NCBI GenBank assembly: GCA_026414605.1
Contig: JAOAIP010000038.1
Coordinates: 1 to 64,000, forward strand
Origin: Bacteroidia bacterium
GTDB lineage: Bacteria > Bacteroidota > Bacteroidia > B-17B0 > Aurantibacillaceae
Reading direction: 5' to 3'
Length of the DNA: 64,000 nt
Of the stretch, positions 51,574 through 59,236 are shown one piece after another; within the stretch, counting starts at the first letter, position 1; each line of letters begins with the position of its first letter. The notes below the pieces were generated by a model. That model saw nothing but the letters and a program-made list of their open reading frames with translations. It had not been told where the DNA came from and made no database searches. Position numbers and translations under genes: made by a program.

Positions 51574-53349
51574 TTAATCATTGTTTCTATAAATTCTTTT
51601 TCGTTTTTCCTTATAGTCCTTATTTTCATTGTATCTATTGTTGTAACCGCCTCCAGATCTGTTTTCAGAATATCTATCTTTCCGATAGGATTTAAAATCA
51701 GAACCGGAACTTCTTTCTCCCTCTTTCTTTTGTCTTGCTGATTTTTCAATACTTATTGTTCTGTTATTAAATTGTTTACCATTTAAGGCCATTACTTTAT
51801 CTACATCGTTTGAAGAAACTTCAAAAAACGAAAATGATTTTTTGACATCGGTATTTTTTATAGCCGTAGTAGGAATGCCTGTTTCATCGGATATAAAATC
51901 TTTTAATGATCGCCAATTAAACCCATCCATTTCACCTAAATTGATGAAAAAACGATTGGCTGAATGATGTGATGACACATCCAAATCTTTCAAATTATTG
52001 ATATCGGGAGCGTTTTGATAGTATGAATAGAAGCGATTAAACTCCTCCCATACTAACTTTTTAATTAACTCTTCTTTACTTAATTCACTTAAACTCTCCA
52101 TTATTGATGGAAGGAATTCTTGTATAGCGTTTTCATCTACTTGTGTATTTTTTATTCTATTCACAAGATGTAAAAGTTGCTTTTGACATACTTGAATGCC
52201 TGTTGGAATCAGAGCCCTATGAAACTTTGCTTTGGTGAATTTTTCAAGATCTTTTATTTTTCTTGTTTCAGATGGAGTAACGATGGCTATTGAAACCCCT
52301 GATTTTCCTGCACGAGCAGTTCTTCCGCTTCTATGCGTATAAACCTCCAAATCGTCGGGTAAGTCGTAATTTATGACGTGTGTAACATTATCAATATCAA
52401 TACCTCTTGCTGCAACATCGGTGGCTATTAATAATTGTATTTGATGATTGCGAAAACGTTTCATCACAAAATCTCTCTGTGCTTGTGATAAATCACCATG
52501 TAAGGCATCGGCACTATATCCATCTTTTATCAATAAATCTGCTACTTTTTGAGTATCTGATTTTGTTCTACAAAATACAATTCCAAAAATATCTGGATAA
52601 TAATCGATAATTCTCTTTAAAGCCAAATATCTGTGCTTGTTATTATTGATTACATAGTAAATGTGTTCAATATTTGGTGCTGCTGCATTTTTGTTTCCCA
52701 CACTTATTTCAACGGCATCATGCATATATTGTTTTGCAATTCTTGCCACTTCGGGGGGCATAGTGGCACTAAAAAGCCAAGTTTGTTTGTTATCAAAAGT
52801 TTGCTCAATAATGTAATCAATGTCGTCTTTAAATCCCATATTGAGCATTTCATCTGCTTCATCAAGCACCAATATCTTAATATCAGATAAATCAACTGCT
52901 CTGCGATCAATCAAATCTACCAATCTACCGGGTGTAGCCGCTATAATTTGACATCCTTTTTTTATAGATCTTATTTGATTTTCAATATTTGATCCACCAT
53001 ATACTGCTACTACACTTATTCTTGGTTCATATTTTGATAAATTTTGAATGTCTTGGGTTATTTGAACGCATAGTTCTCTTGTAGGCGCAATAATGAGTGC
53101 TTGTGGCTGCTTTTTGTCTATGTCTATTTTGTGTAATAAAGGAATACCAAAAGCAGCGGTTTTGCCAGTTCCTGTTTGTGCTAAGGCAATAATATCCGTA
53201 TCTTTTTCTAAAAGCAACGGAATGGTTTTTTCCTGAATAGGCGTAGGGTATTGATAACCCAAATCTTTAATGGCTTTTAATACCCAATCGTGTAAAGGGT
53301 ACTGTTCAAAGGTAGTAACACCTTCTTTTTGAAGTTCTGTTGTTGTCAT
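51574..53349 (-). CDS. DEAD-box ATP-dependent RNA helicase (CsdA/DeaD type)
   Basis: A 591-residue RNA helicase for ribosome assembly and RNA turnover, probably cold-induced. Motifs in order: Q-motif region, AQTGTGKTAAFGIP (Walker A), PTRELCVQI, TPGRL, VLDEADEM, FSATMPP, GIVFCRTKSD, ATDVAARGIDI and HRSGRTARAG. A DbpA/CsdA-type RNA-binding domain (about 470-555, RFFINLGEMDGFNWRSLKDF) and a basic Arg/Tyr/Asn-rich tail follow. Its leader is about 100 nt, long for this genome, which suits cold-shock type control (inference). Confidence 0.95.
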   Translation of the reverse strand: MTTTELQKEGVTTFEQYPLHDWVLKAIKDLGYQYPTPIQEKTIPLLLEKDTDIIALAQTGTGKTAAFGIPLLHKIDIDKKQPQALIIAPTRELCVQITQDIQNLSKYEPRISVVAVYGGSNIENQIRSIKKGCQIIAATPGRLVDLIDRRAVDLSDIKILVLDEADEMLNMGFKDDIDYIIEQTFDNKQTWLFSATMPPEVARIAKQYMHDAVEISVGNKNAAAPNIEHIYYVINNNKHRYLALKRIIDYYPDIFGIVFCRTKSDTQKVADLLIKDGYSADALHGDLSQAQRDFVMKRFRNHQIQLLIATDVAARGIDIDNVTHVINYDLPDDLEVYTHRSGRTARAGKSGVSIAIVTPSETRKIKDLEKFTKAKFHRALIPTGIQVCQKQLLHLVNRIKNTQVDENAIQEFLPSIMESLSELSKEELIKKLVWEEFNRFYSYYQNAPDINNLKDLDVSSHHSANRFFINLGEMDGFNWRSLKDFISDETGIPTTAIKNTDVKKSFSFFEVSSNDVDKVMALNGKQFNNRTISIEKSARQKKEGERSSGSDFKSYRKDRYSENRSGGGYNNRYNENKDYKEKRKRIYRNND

Positions 53350-53459
53350 ATTTTTTTGTGATTTTTTGCTAGATAAACCTAACTCTGTGAACTTACAAAC
53401 GGCTATCTTTAAAGTTCAAAAAACAGAATTAAATTTTCTTAGCCGTTAATTATATGGTG

Positions 53460-53490
53460 CAAATATAAATCATTTCTTTTGGATATGCAA
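53460..53490 (-). promoter_or_regulatory. Promoter for the DEAD-box helicase gene
   Basis: Minus-strand TATATTTG (53467-53460) with TTG at 53490-53488, spacer 20 nt. It lies about 110 nt before the ATG at 53349, leaving a long leader. Confidence 0.65.
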
Positions 53491-53494
53491 ATAA

Positions 53495-53528
53495 AAAAAG
53501 CCCCTTGTTGTTTAACAAGGGGCTTTTT
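53495..53528 (-). terminator. Hairpin terminator after the outer-membrane protein gene
   Basis: Perfect 15-bp stem, AAAAAGCCCCTTGTT (53495-53509) with AACAAGGGGCTTTTT (53514-53528), 4-nt loop, T-run on the minus strand. It lies 21 nt after the stop at 53550. Confidence 0.9.
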
Positions 53529-53549
53529 AAGATATATTAGGAAATTAAA

Positions 53550-54407
53550 TTAGAAATATAAGTTTAATCTTAATGAAGCTGCTGGTCCAAATACGCTATT
53601 GTTATTGTCAGTATCTAAAGCAAAACTGCTTGATTTTCCAGTTTTTGTAGTTTGAGTTTTTACTGATCCGTTAGTAGAATCCCAGTATTCAGATGTTGTT
53701 TGACCTTGACCTGTAGATTTGAAAGAAAGACCCCAGCCAAATTCACCACCAATCGACATTTTTGGTAATACAAAATATTCAGCACCAATAAATCCTCTTA
53801 AACCAAATTGAAATGTAGATCCGTATTTGATTTCAGTTGCACGAGCAGAACCTATGATATTTGAACCAAAATTGTATGTAGTAGGAGTTGTATTTGATGA
53901 AGAAAATGCATTGCCATAAGTATATTTTTCTTTTCCTCCACCAATAAAAATTCCTAACTCTCCACCATAGTATCCTTGTAAGCGAGTTTTTCCTTTTCTA
54001 AATTCAATACCACCGCTTAAACCAATACCATTTCCCGATACTGTTTTTTTGTCTTCAACTGTTACATTAGGATCACTTTGTCCGTCTTGTTGAACTAAAC
54101 CAGTAGTTGAATTAGAACCAAACCCTAATCTAATTGCTCCACGATATGCAGTAGTGGCATCTTTGAAGTATTTTCCTACAATTGTTTGATTGCTTGTAAT
54201 AAAATTAAAAGTAGGGGCATTGTTGTTGTTGGATTTTCCAAAAAAGTTACCCGCGTAGTTTAAAAATGGAGTGGCATCAATACCAATTCCCCAATCGCCT
54301 TCTTCTGGTAAGATAGGTTCTCCTTTTTTGGAAGTAAGGTCTTGAGCATTTACTGTGAATAGGCCAAGTGTTAAGGCCATTGCTACTGTTGTAATTTGCT
54401 TTTTCAT
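53550..54407 (-). CDS. Outer-membrane beta-barrel protein, hypothetical
   Basis: A 285-residue protein with a signal peptide (1-21, LGLFTVNAQ) and alternating amphipathic strands ending in ASLRLNLYF with terminal Phe, the usual outer-membrane barrel signature. It is Gly/Asn/Thr-rich, with loops such as KSNNNNAPTF. It is a Bacteroidota porin-like or OmpW-like barrel without a more exact name. It has a strong promoter and strong terminator as a single-gene unit, suggesting abundant expression. Confidence 0.85.
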   Translation of the reverse strand: MKKQITTVAMALTLGLFTVNAQDLTSKKGEPILPEEGDWGIGIDATPFLNYAGNFFGKSNNNNAPTFNFITSNQTIVGKYFKDATTAYRGAIRLGFGSNSTTGLVQQDGQSDPNVTVEDKKTVSGNGIGLSGGIEFRKGKTRLQGYYGGELGIFIGGGKEKYTYGNAFSSSNTTPTTYNFGSNIIGSARATEIKYGSTFQFGLRGFIGAEYFVLPKMSIGGEFGWGLSFKSTGQGQTTSEYWDSTNGSVKTQTTKTGKSSSFALDTDNNNSVFGPAASLRLNLYF

Positions 54408-54433
54408 AGTTTTTGATTTTAATGTTTATGGGG

Positions 54434-54466
54434 CAAAGGTATGGAATTTAATTTGATGTATCCAAA
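54434..54466 (-). promoter_or_regulatory. Promoter for the outer-membrane protein gene
   Basis: Minus-strand TACCTTTG (54441-54434) with TTTG at 54466-54463, spacer 21 nt, 26 nt before the ATG at 54407. One of the best consensus matches here. Confidence 0.75.
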
Positions 54467-54506
54467 TCAATAGATGTTTTTTATTAACAAATAAATGTTA
54501 ATAAAA

Positions 54507-55970
54507 TTAATAATACACTGGGCGTCTTACTTCGCATAGATGTTTAGCAAGGCGGATAACTTGTCGTGTATATCCAAATTCATTGTCGTACCAAACATAA
54601 ACGACCGCATTTCTTTTGTCAGGAGAAATTTGAGTGGCCTGACTATCAAACACCGATGGACAAGAATTTCCAATAATATCTGAGGATACTAATTCGTTAG
54701 AAAATTCGTATTTAATTTGTTCAACGAGATTGCCCATTAAAGCATAATTTTTCACTGCATTATTTACAGTATCTTTATCTACTTCACAAGAAAGTTGAAC
54801 ATTAATAATTGCCAAAGATCCATCGGGAGTAGGTACTCTTACAGCATTAGCGGTAAATTTACCTGCTAAGTGGGGCAATACTTTTTTTAACGCACTATCT
54901 GCACCAGTTTCTGTAATGACCATATTTAATGGAGCGGATCTTCCTCTTCTGTATTTTTTATGGAAGTTGTCCAAAAGATTTTGATCATTTGTATAAGAGT
55001 GAATGGTTTCTATATGACCTTTTTCAATTTTGAATTCTTTATCTAATACATATAATATAGGCATAATAGCATTGGTAGTACAAGATGCGGCAGAAAAAAT
55101 CTGTTCGTTCTTTAAATCTAAGTTTTCATGATTAATTCCGTATACTACATTTGGAATATCGCCTTTGCCAGGTGCAGTAAGAAGTACTTTTGATATTCCT
55201 TTACTCTTTAAGTGCAAGGATAATTTTTCTCTATCTCTATAAACACCTGTATTGTCAATTAATAAAGCATTGTTGATTCCGTATTGAGTATAATCAATTT
55301 GGTCAGGTTTATCAGCAGATATAAAATAAACTGTATGCCCATTAATAATTAGTGCATTGTTTTCGTGATCTTCTATAACAGTGCCAGGAAAAGGTCCGTG
55401 AATAGAATCGTTTCTTAATAAATCGGCTCTTTTGGTTAATTCTTCTTTTATGTTTCCTCTTACAACAATTGCTTTTAAGCGGAGTTGTTCGCCTTTACCA
55501 GCCAAAGAAATCAAATCACGTGCGGCTAAACGTCCTATTCTTCCAAATCCATACAATACGACATCTCTTGGGATAATTGTATGTTTCTTTCCAATAAAAT
55601 CCGCTAATTTTTTGTTAACAAAATCTTTGTAAGATGAATAACTTTCTTTTTCTTGATGCCATTCATAAGCCAATCGCCCAATGTCTATACGAGATGGGCA
55701 GATATCAGATTCATAAATGGCTTTGGCAAGTTGAGAAGTATCCTCTACTGTAATGGGTTTTTTTACAAAATCCTTAGCATATAAATGCAATTGCATAATT
55801 TCAGAAGAACTCTTGTCTACTAATTGATTTCTGAATAACACTAATTCTACGGACTTATCAAACCACAATTTTCCAACATAACTAATTAAATCAATGGCTG
55901 CTTTTTCATGTTTAATCCACTCTTTTAATTGTGTCTCATAGTCGTGAGACACTTTACTTAACGTTTCCAT
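54507..55970 (-). CDS. Glyceraldehyde-3-phosphate dehydrogenase, long form
   Basis: NAD(P)-dependent glycolytic or gluconeogenic dehydrogenase. At 487 residues it is the long form with about 135 extra N-terminal residues (helical, LSKVSHDYETQLKEWIKHEK). The NAD-binding GFGRIGRLAARDL starts near 141. The catalytic cysteine is C297 in SAASCTTNAI, and the C-terminal part keeps YVWYDNEFGYTRQV. The long form is common in Bacteroidota, often besides a standard one. Its cofactor preference cannot be read. Single gene. Confidence 0.94.
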   Translation of the reverse strand: METLSKVSHDYETQLKEWIKHEKAAIDLISYVGKLWFDKSVELVLFRNQLVDKSSSEIMQLHLYAKDFVKKPITVEDTSQLAKAIYESDICPSRIDIGRLAYEWHQEKESYSSYKDFVNKKLADFIGKKHTIIPRDVVLYGFGRIGRLAARDLISLAGKGEQLRLKAIVVRGNIKEELTKRADLLRNDSIHGPFPGTVIEDHENNALIINGHTVYFISADKPDQIDYTQYGINNALLIDNTGVYRDREKLSLHLKSKGISKVLLTAPGKGDIPNVVYGINHENLDLKNEQIFSAASCTTNAIMPILYVLDKEFKIEKGHIETIHSYTNDQNLLDNFHKKYRRGRSAPLNMVITETGADSALKKVLPHLAGKFTANAVRVPTPDGSLAIINVQLSCEVDKDTVNNAVKNYALMGNLVEQIKYEFSNELVSSDIIGNSCPSVFDSQATQISPDKRNAVVYVWYDNEFGYTRQVIRLAKHLCEVRRPVYY

Positions 55971-56012
55971 ATTTATTGTCTTTGTTGATTACTATTTTAC
56001 TTTAAGTAAAAA

Positions 56013-56432
56013 TTAAAATCTTTCTAATTCAGAAAAAAAGAAATTGGCTTCAATGATAGCATTTTCGGGACTATCAGAACCATGAATAGCGTTTTCGGCA
56101 ATGGACTTTGCAAATTCTTTGCGAATAGTTCCTGGTTCAGCTTTGGCAGGGTCAGTAGCACCAATCAATTTTCTGAAATCTTCTACTGCATTATCTTTTT
56201 CTAAAATAGCAGCCACTATAGGACCACTGCTCATATACTCAATAAGTTCGTTGTAAAAAGGTCTTTCTTTATGGACAATATAAAATTGGGCGGCTTGTTC
56301 TTTTGTGATTTTTAAGTATTTCATTGCCACAATTCTAAATCCTGCTTGGTTGATACGGGCAAGGATAGGGCCAATGTAATTGTTTCTTACAGCATCAGGT
56401 TTAATCATCGTAAAGGTAATGTTCTTTTTCAT
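56013..56432 (-). CDS. ndk: Nucleoside diphosphate kinase
   Basis: Transfers phosphate between nucleoside di- and triphosphates. It is 139 residues from the ATG at 56432: [17 protein letters not shown] (7-23) and the phosphate-carrying H117 in [12 protein letters not shown]. An ATG at 56453 extends the frame, but a -7 promoter element (56451-56458) lies exactly over it, which decides for 56432. Confidence 0.96.
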   Translation of the reverse strand: MKKNITFTMIKPDAVRNNYIGPILARINQAGFRIVAMKYLKITKEQAAQFYIVHKERPFYNELIEYMSSGPIVAAILEKDNAVEDFRKLIGATDPAKAEPGTIRKEFAKSIAENAIHGSDSPENAIIEANFFFSELERF

Positions 56433-56450
56433 ATTTTTAATTTTGGGCGG

Positions 56451-56458
56451 CAAAAGTA
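56451..56458 (-). promoter_or_regulatory. -7 promoter element for ndk
   Basis: Minus-strand TACTTTTG fits TAnnTTTG and ends 18 nt before the ATG at 56432. It covers the alternative ATG at 56453. Confidence 0.5.
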
Positions 56459-56581
56459 AAAAATAGTTATTAAAAATAATTTAGTTTTTATTAAACCTCT
56501 AAATTCTACCTGTAAATTTCGATAAAATGTTTGTTTAATTTAACCATTGATAATTTCTTGCATCACGCCGAGTTAAAAAAA

Positions 56582-57163
56582 TCATTCTTCTTTGAGATAA
56601 TGATTGTGTCTTAAAAATTCATTTAATGCACTAAACAAAATGTGAGGTGTTGTTTTTCGCCAAAAAACATCATTTAATGTATCTGACCATATTAAATAGT
56701 GATGCAAGCGAGATCTTTTCATTTCATCTAACACGTGTTGGCGAAAGTTAATAAGCATAATCCATCCTTCATTTTCCAAATCTTCATACCATTCTTCATA
56801 ATAACTATCGTCGGAAGAATGAAAGTTCAACACATTTTCACCAATCAAGATAAAATACCGAATTCCTTGATAAACCAATTCATCAATCACATTTCTTTTT
56901 AAGAACATAATATCATTATTGATAGCATCATTCCATTCACCAAATAATTCTATAATTGCAAAATGTTGAGTATATTCTACAAATAACAGTTTAATATACA
57001 ATGTATCACTATCTATACTATCCCATTGAGGATGTATCAAATAATTGTAAATTTTATTAGTATACTCATAAGTATTGTAATGTCTGCCATAAAAAGGAGA
57101 ACGTTCATCATATTCTGCTTTGTATAAATGTCGCCAATTATAAAATGGTTCTATGTCGTGCAT
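56582..57163 (-). CDS. Conserved Bacteroidota protein of unknown function
   Basis: A 193-residue cytosolic protein rich in Tyr, Trp, Asp and Glu. The pattern MHDIEPFYNWRHLY, DERSPFYGRHYN, GENVLNFHSSDDSYYEEWYED is, from memory, strongly conserved across Bacteroidota in a family with no assigned function. It has no signal peptide or membrane segment. It starts 5 nt after the TlpA-like gene and probably shares its transcript. Confidence 0.8.
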   Translation of the reverse strand: MHDIEPFYNWRHLYKAEYDERSPFYGRHYNTYEYTNKIYNYLIHPQWDSIDSDTLYIKLLFVEYTQHFAIIELFGEWNDAINNDIMFLKRNVIDELVYQGIRYFILIGENVLNFHSSDDSYYEEWYEDLENEGWIMLINFRQHVLDEMKRSRLHHYLIWSDTLNDVFWRKTTPHILFSALNEFLRHNHYLKEE

Positions 57164-57168
57164 AAAAT

Positions 57169-57663
57169 TTATTTGGTTAATTCTTTTAAGTGATACAATT
57201 CATCTTCAAAATTAGATTCATCTATAAAAGCCCCTTTATGACTTTCTACAATTTTTCCATTTTTTAAAATATACGCCGTTGGAAATGCTTCTATGCCTAT
57301 ATTTGGTAATTTTTCATTGCTAATTAAAAAATTCAAACTATCTAATTTTAATCTTTGTTTTAAATGGATAACCTTATTGCTTTCTTCATCTGTTACAAAA
57401 TAGATTTTGACAAATTTGAATTCAGTAAAATGCTTTTGGACTAAACTCATTTCGGCAATGCAGGGAGCACACCAAGTTTGAAAAAATACAATAATTGTGG
57501 CATTTAAATCTTGTGAGGATAAGGATTGTGAATTTCCATTAAGCGATTGTAATTTTAATTTTTGAAAATCTATTTCGGGGGAATAAAAATAAACACGATA
57601 AAATCTGTAAAGAAAGAATACAGCAATAATTAAAAATACGATAAATTGTAATTTGGCTTTCAT
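57169..57663 (-). CDS. TlpA-like thioredoxin-fold protein, membrane-anchored
   Basis: A 164-residue protein starting at the ATG at 57663; the frame upstream begins with a TTG lying in the promoter. An N-terminal anchor (about 5-22, FIVFLIIAVFFLYRF) leads to a thioredoxin domain with FFQTWCAPCIAEMSLV (CxxC) and the cis-proline region EAFPTAYILKNGKIV. It probably faces the periplasm and acts in thiol-disulfide exchange, for example cytochrome c maturation, by inference. Confidence 0.9.
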   Translation of the reverse strand: MKAKLQFIVFLIIAVFFLYRFYRVYFYSPEIDFQKLKLQSLNGNSQSLSSQDLNATIIVFFQTWCAPCIAEMSLVQKHFTEFKFVKIYFVTDEESNKVIHLKQRLKLDSLNFLISNEKLPNIGIEAFPTAYILKNGKIVESHKGAFIDESNFEDELYHLKELTK

Positions 57664-57678
57664 TGGATTTATTTGCTG

Positions 57679-57686
57679 CAAAGATA
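57679..57686 (-). promoter_or_regulatory. -7 promoter element for the TlpA-like gene
   Basis: Minus-strand TATCTTTG fits TAnnTTTG and ends 15 nt before the ATG at 57663. It overlaps the alternative TTG start, which is therefore unlikely. Confidence 0.5.
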
Positions 57687-57875
57687 CTGCAGTATTTTTG
57701 AGAATGTTTAGTTTTTAGAAAAATTGTGTACTACAAGTTCTGAAGGAGCGAAAAGGTAGATATTTTAATAGAACACAGGGGATGGAGATAGAAAGAATTT
57801 AAACAGATGATAAAATAATAGTTAGTTTGAAAGTTAAAACTAGAAAGTACTATTAACTCACCCCTTTTTATTAGT

Positions 57876-57893
57876 GGAAAGTTGAAAGTTAAA
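57876..57893 (+). repeat. AGTTGAAAGTTAAA tract, left arm
   Basis: GGAAAGTTGAAAGTTAAA just upstream of the broken four-helix gene. Its reverse complement recurs at 58045-58081, so the gene remnant is bracketed by inverted copies. Confidence 0.6.
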
Positions 57894-57903
57894 TTTGAAG
57901 AAT

Positions 57904-58074
57904 ATGAAAATACAGAGATTTGAAAGTATCATTGCTTGGCAAAGAGTAAAGGATTTGGAAGTCAGTATTTATACTGAATTTTCTGGAAGTAAAGATTTTG
58001 GATTTAAAGATCAAATTCAGCGATCAAGTTCAAAGATCGGAAAAAACTTTCAACTTTCAACTTTCAACTTTTGA
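57904..58074 (+). pseudogene. Truncated four-helix-bundle (S23/IVP-type) protein gene
   Basis: An ORF of 56 codons beginning MKIQRFESIIAWQRVKDLE and continuing to SKDFGFKDQIQRSS, the recognisable first half of the four-helix bundle family (23S rRNA intervening-sequence protein type, normally about 115-125 residues). After KIGKN the frame enters the AACTTTCAACTTTC repeat (reads FQLSTFNF) and stops at 58072-58074. The second half, where the family's NNIAEG region would be, is missing. This looks like loss through a repeat-associated rearrangement. Confidence 0.85.
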
Positions 58075-58081
58075 CTTTTAA
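58045..58081 (-). repeat. AACTTTCAACTTTC tract, right arm
   Basis: Three to four units of ACTTTCA followed by ACTTTTGACTTTTAACT. It is the reverse complement of the tracts at 57876 and 25525 and replaces the 3' half of the four-helix gene. Confidence 0.7.
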
Positions 58082-58140
58082 CTGAAGTTCGCGTGAGGGA
58101 TGCGGAGGGCGGCGGTGAGCGAAGCGAACCGACGGCACTG

Positions 58141-58290
58141 CCTCGCCTTCATTAGTCATCGTCATTGCGATGGGCAAAGCCCAAAGCAATCTCGTATTGG
58201 GTAGTGGAAATTCTTTTTGAGATTGCTTCACTCACTGCGTTCATTCGCAATGACGGGTGCTTCACTTCGTTCGCAATGACGAAGGCGAGG
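58141..58290. repeat. Nested inverted-repeat (REP-like) element
   Basis: Three nested pairs: CCTCGCCTTC (58141-58150) with GAAGGCGAGG (58281-58290); CGTCATTGCGA (58160-58170) with TCGCAATGACG (58245-58255); AAGCAATCTC (58184-58193) with GAGATTGCTT (58219-58228). A further right-hand copy, TGCTTCACTTCGTTCGCAAT, starts at 58258. The CGTCATTGCGA...AGCAATCTC unit is a dispersed repeat type I know from many Bacteroidota genomes. Confidence 0.85.
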
Positions 58291-58358
58291 GTTGCCGAAG
58301 CGATAGCAAAGCCCGTAGCAGCCCCGACCCGAACACAACACAGCCGATTGAAATTTTT

Positions 58359-58380
58359 AAACGACATTTTTTGTCGTTTT
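58359..58380. other. Small hairpin AAACGACA/TGTCGTTT
   Basis: An 8-bp stem with a 5-T loop and a flanking T, after the repeat element. It might act as a weak terminator; more likely it is part of the repeat region. Confidence 0.4.
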
Positions 58381-58483
58381 GAAACAATCGTAATGAGATT
58401 ATTTTACAAAGGTAGAAAATGCTGTGGTGTGTGTGGGGCACGCCCTAATAAAAAAAGAATGGGAAATTATTTAAAAAACAATT

Positions 58484-59236
58484 TTACATTAATATCCTAT
58501 ATAATACTGGATTGGAAGGTGTGGCGTCGTTGTCAATAGGGGCTATTTGTAAATTAAGAAAATACCAATCGTCTAAGATAGAGTTTGGAATGTATGCTAA
58601 TTCTGTGATGGTGCGTAAGGAAAATTTTTCTTGGGGATAATTCCAAAAATATTTGTGGGCTTCTAATTTGCCATCGTCTTTTTCTTTGTCAATACTTGGT
58701 ACATCTAAAATGAGATGTTGCACTTTTTTTTCTAATAGGTATTCTACAGCATTTTTTGATACATATACGGGGTTGGTATTGGAGTAATTTTCAAACAATT
58801 TTCTATCATCATTAGGAATGGTGCGGATAATTAAAGCGTCAATAATAGGATCATCATTAAGATGTGGGATTAAACATTGTTTAGTAATTACTTTATCGCC
58901 ATTGGGTAAGTATTCGGGTAAAACAGAAATTAATTTGGCTTTGAAGAAATAATTTTTGAGTGTTTGTAAAATGGAAACAAATTCGGGGGTGATATGTCCA
59001 ACGCATTCGGTATGGGTGCAATGGGCGTGAGGGTTAAAAAAGACGTTCTTGAAATTGACACTTCCACCTTGTCTGACTTCGCCAATCCATTCGCCCATTA
59101 CAACGGGTGTGATTTGTGGAAAATCTTGATACCAAGCCCTTGCACCTTTTTGATGTTGAACAGGAATAGCAATACTCATTGGATGTGATAGGTCTACTTT
59201 GTAAGTTTCTCCTTTGTGTTGAATGGTGGCTATCAT
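58484..59236 (-). CDS. Cyclase family protein (kynurenine formamidase-like)
   Basis: A 250-residue member of the cyclase/KynB-like fold (PF04199 type), metal-dependent hydrolases. The metal motif appears as NPHAHCTHTECVGH, a variant of HxGTHxD, and LILDVPSIDKEKDDGKL is the second conserved part. The substrate is unknown, and kynurenine formamidase activity is not supported by neighbours. Its ATG overlaps the murF stop (ATGA), so it is translated after murF. Confidence 0.82.
   Translation of the reverse strand: MIATIQHKGETYKVDLSHPMSIAIPVQHQKGARAWYQDFPQITPVVMGEWIGEVRQGGSVNFKNVFFNPHAHCTHTECVGHITPEFVSILQTLKNYFFKAKLISVLPEYLPNGDKVITKQCLIPHLNDDPIIDALIIRTIPNDDRKLFENYSNTNPVYVSKNAVEYLLEKKVQHLILDVPSIDKEKDDGKLEAHKYFWNYPQEKFSLRTITELAYIPNSILDDWYFLNLQIAPIDNDATPSNPVLYRILM

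Larger units (their letters stand above)
57687..58483. other. Repeat-rich intergenic region with a broken gene
   Basis: About 800 bp without an intact gene. In order it contains AT-rich sequence with AGTTGAAAGTTAAA tracts, a truncated four-helix-bundle gene (57904-58074), an inverted AACTTTCAACTTTC tract, a G+C-rich stretch (about 58087-58140), nested inverted repeats (58141-58290) and a small hairpin (58359-58380). ORFs of 71 and 124 codons drawn across the repeats are unlikely to be genes. Confidence 0.75.

Noticed and set aside
51528-51749. 73-codon minus-strand ORF at the helicase 3' end
   Set aside because: It lies wholly over the helicase C-terminal tail in another frame and through its terminator.
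58152-58539. ORFs of 71 (minus) and 124 codons (plus) in the 58-kb intergenic region
   Set aside because: They read through the nested inverted repeats and have repeat-derived composition (FTSFAMTKAR and similar). Such readings are commonly annotated but are not genes.
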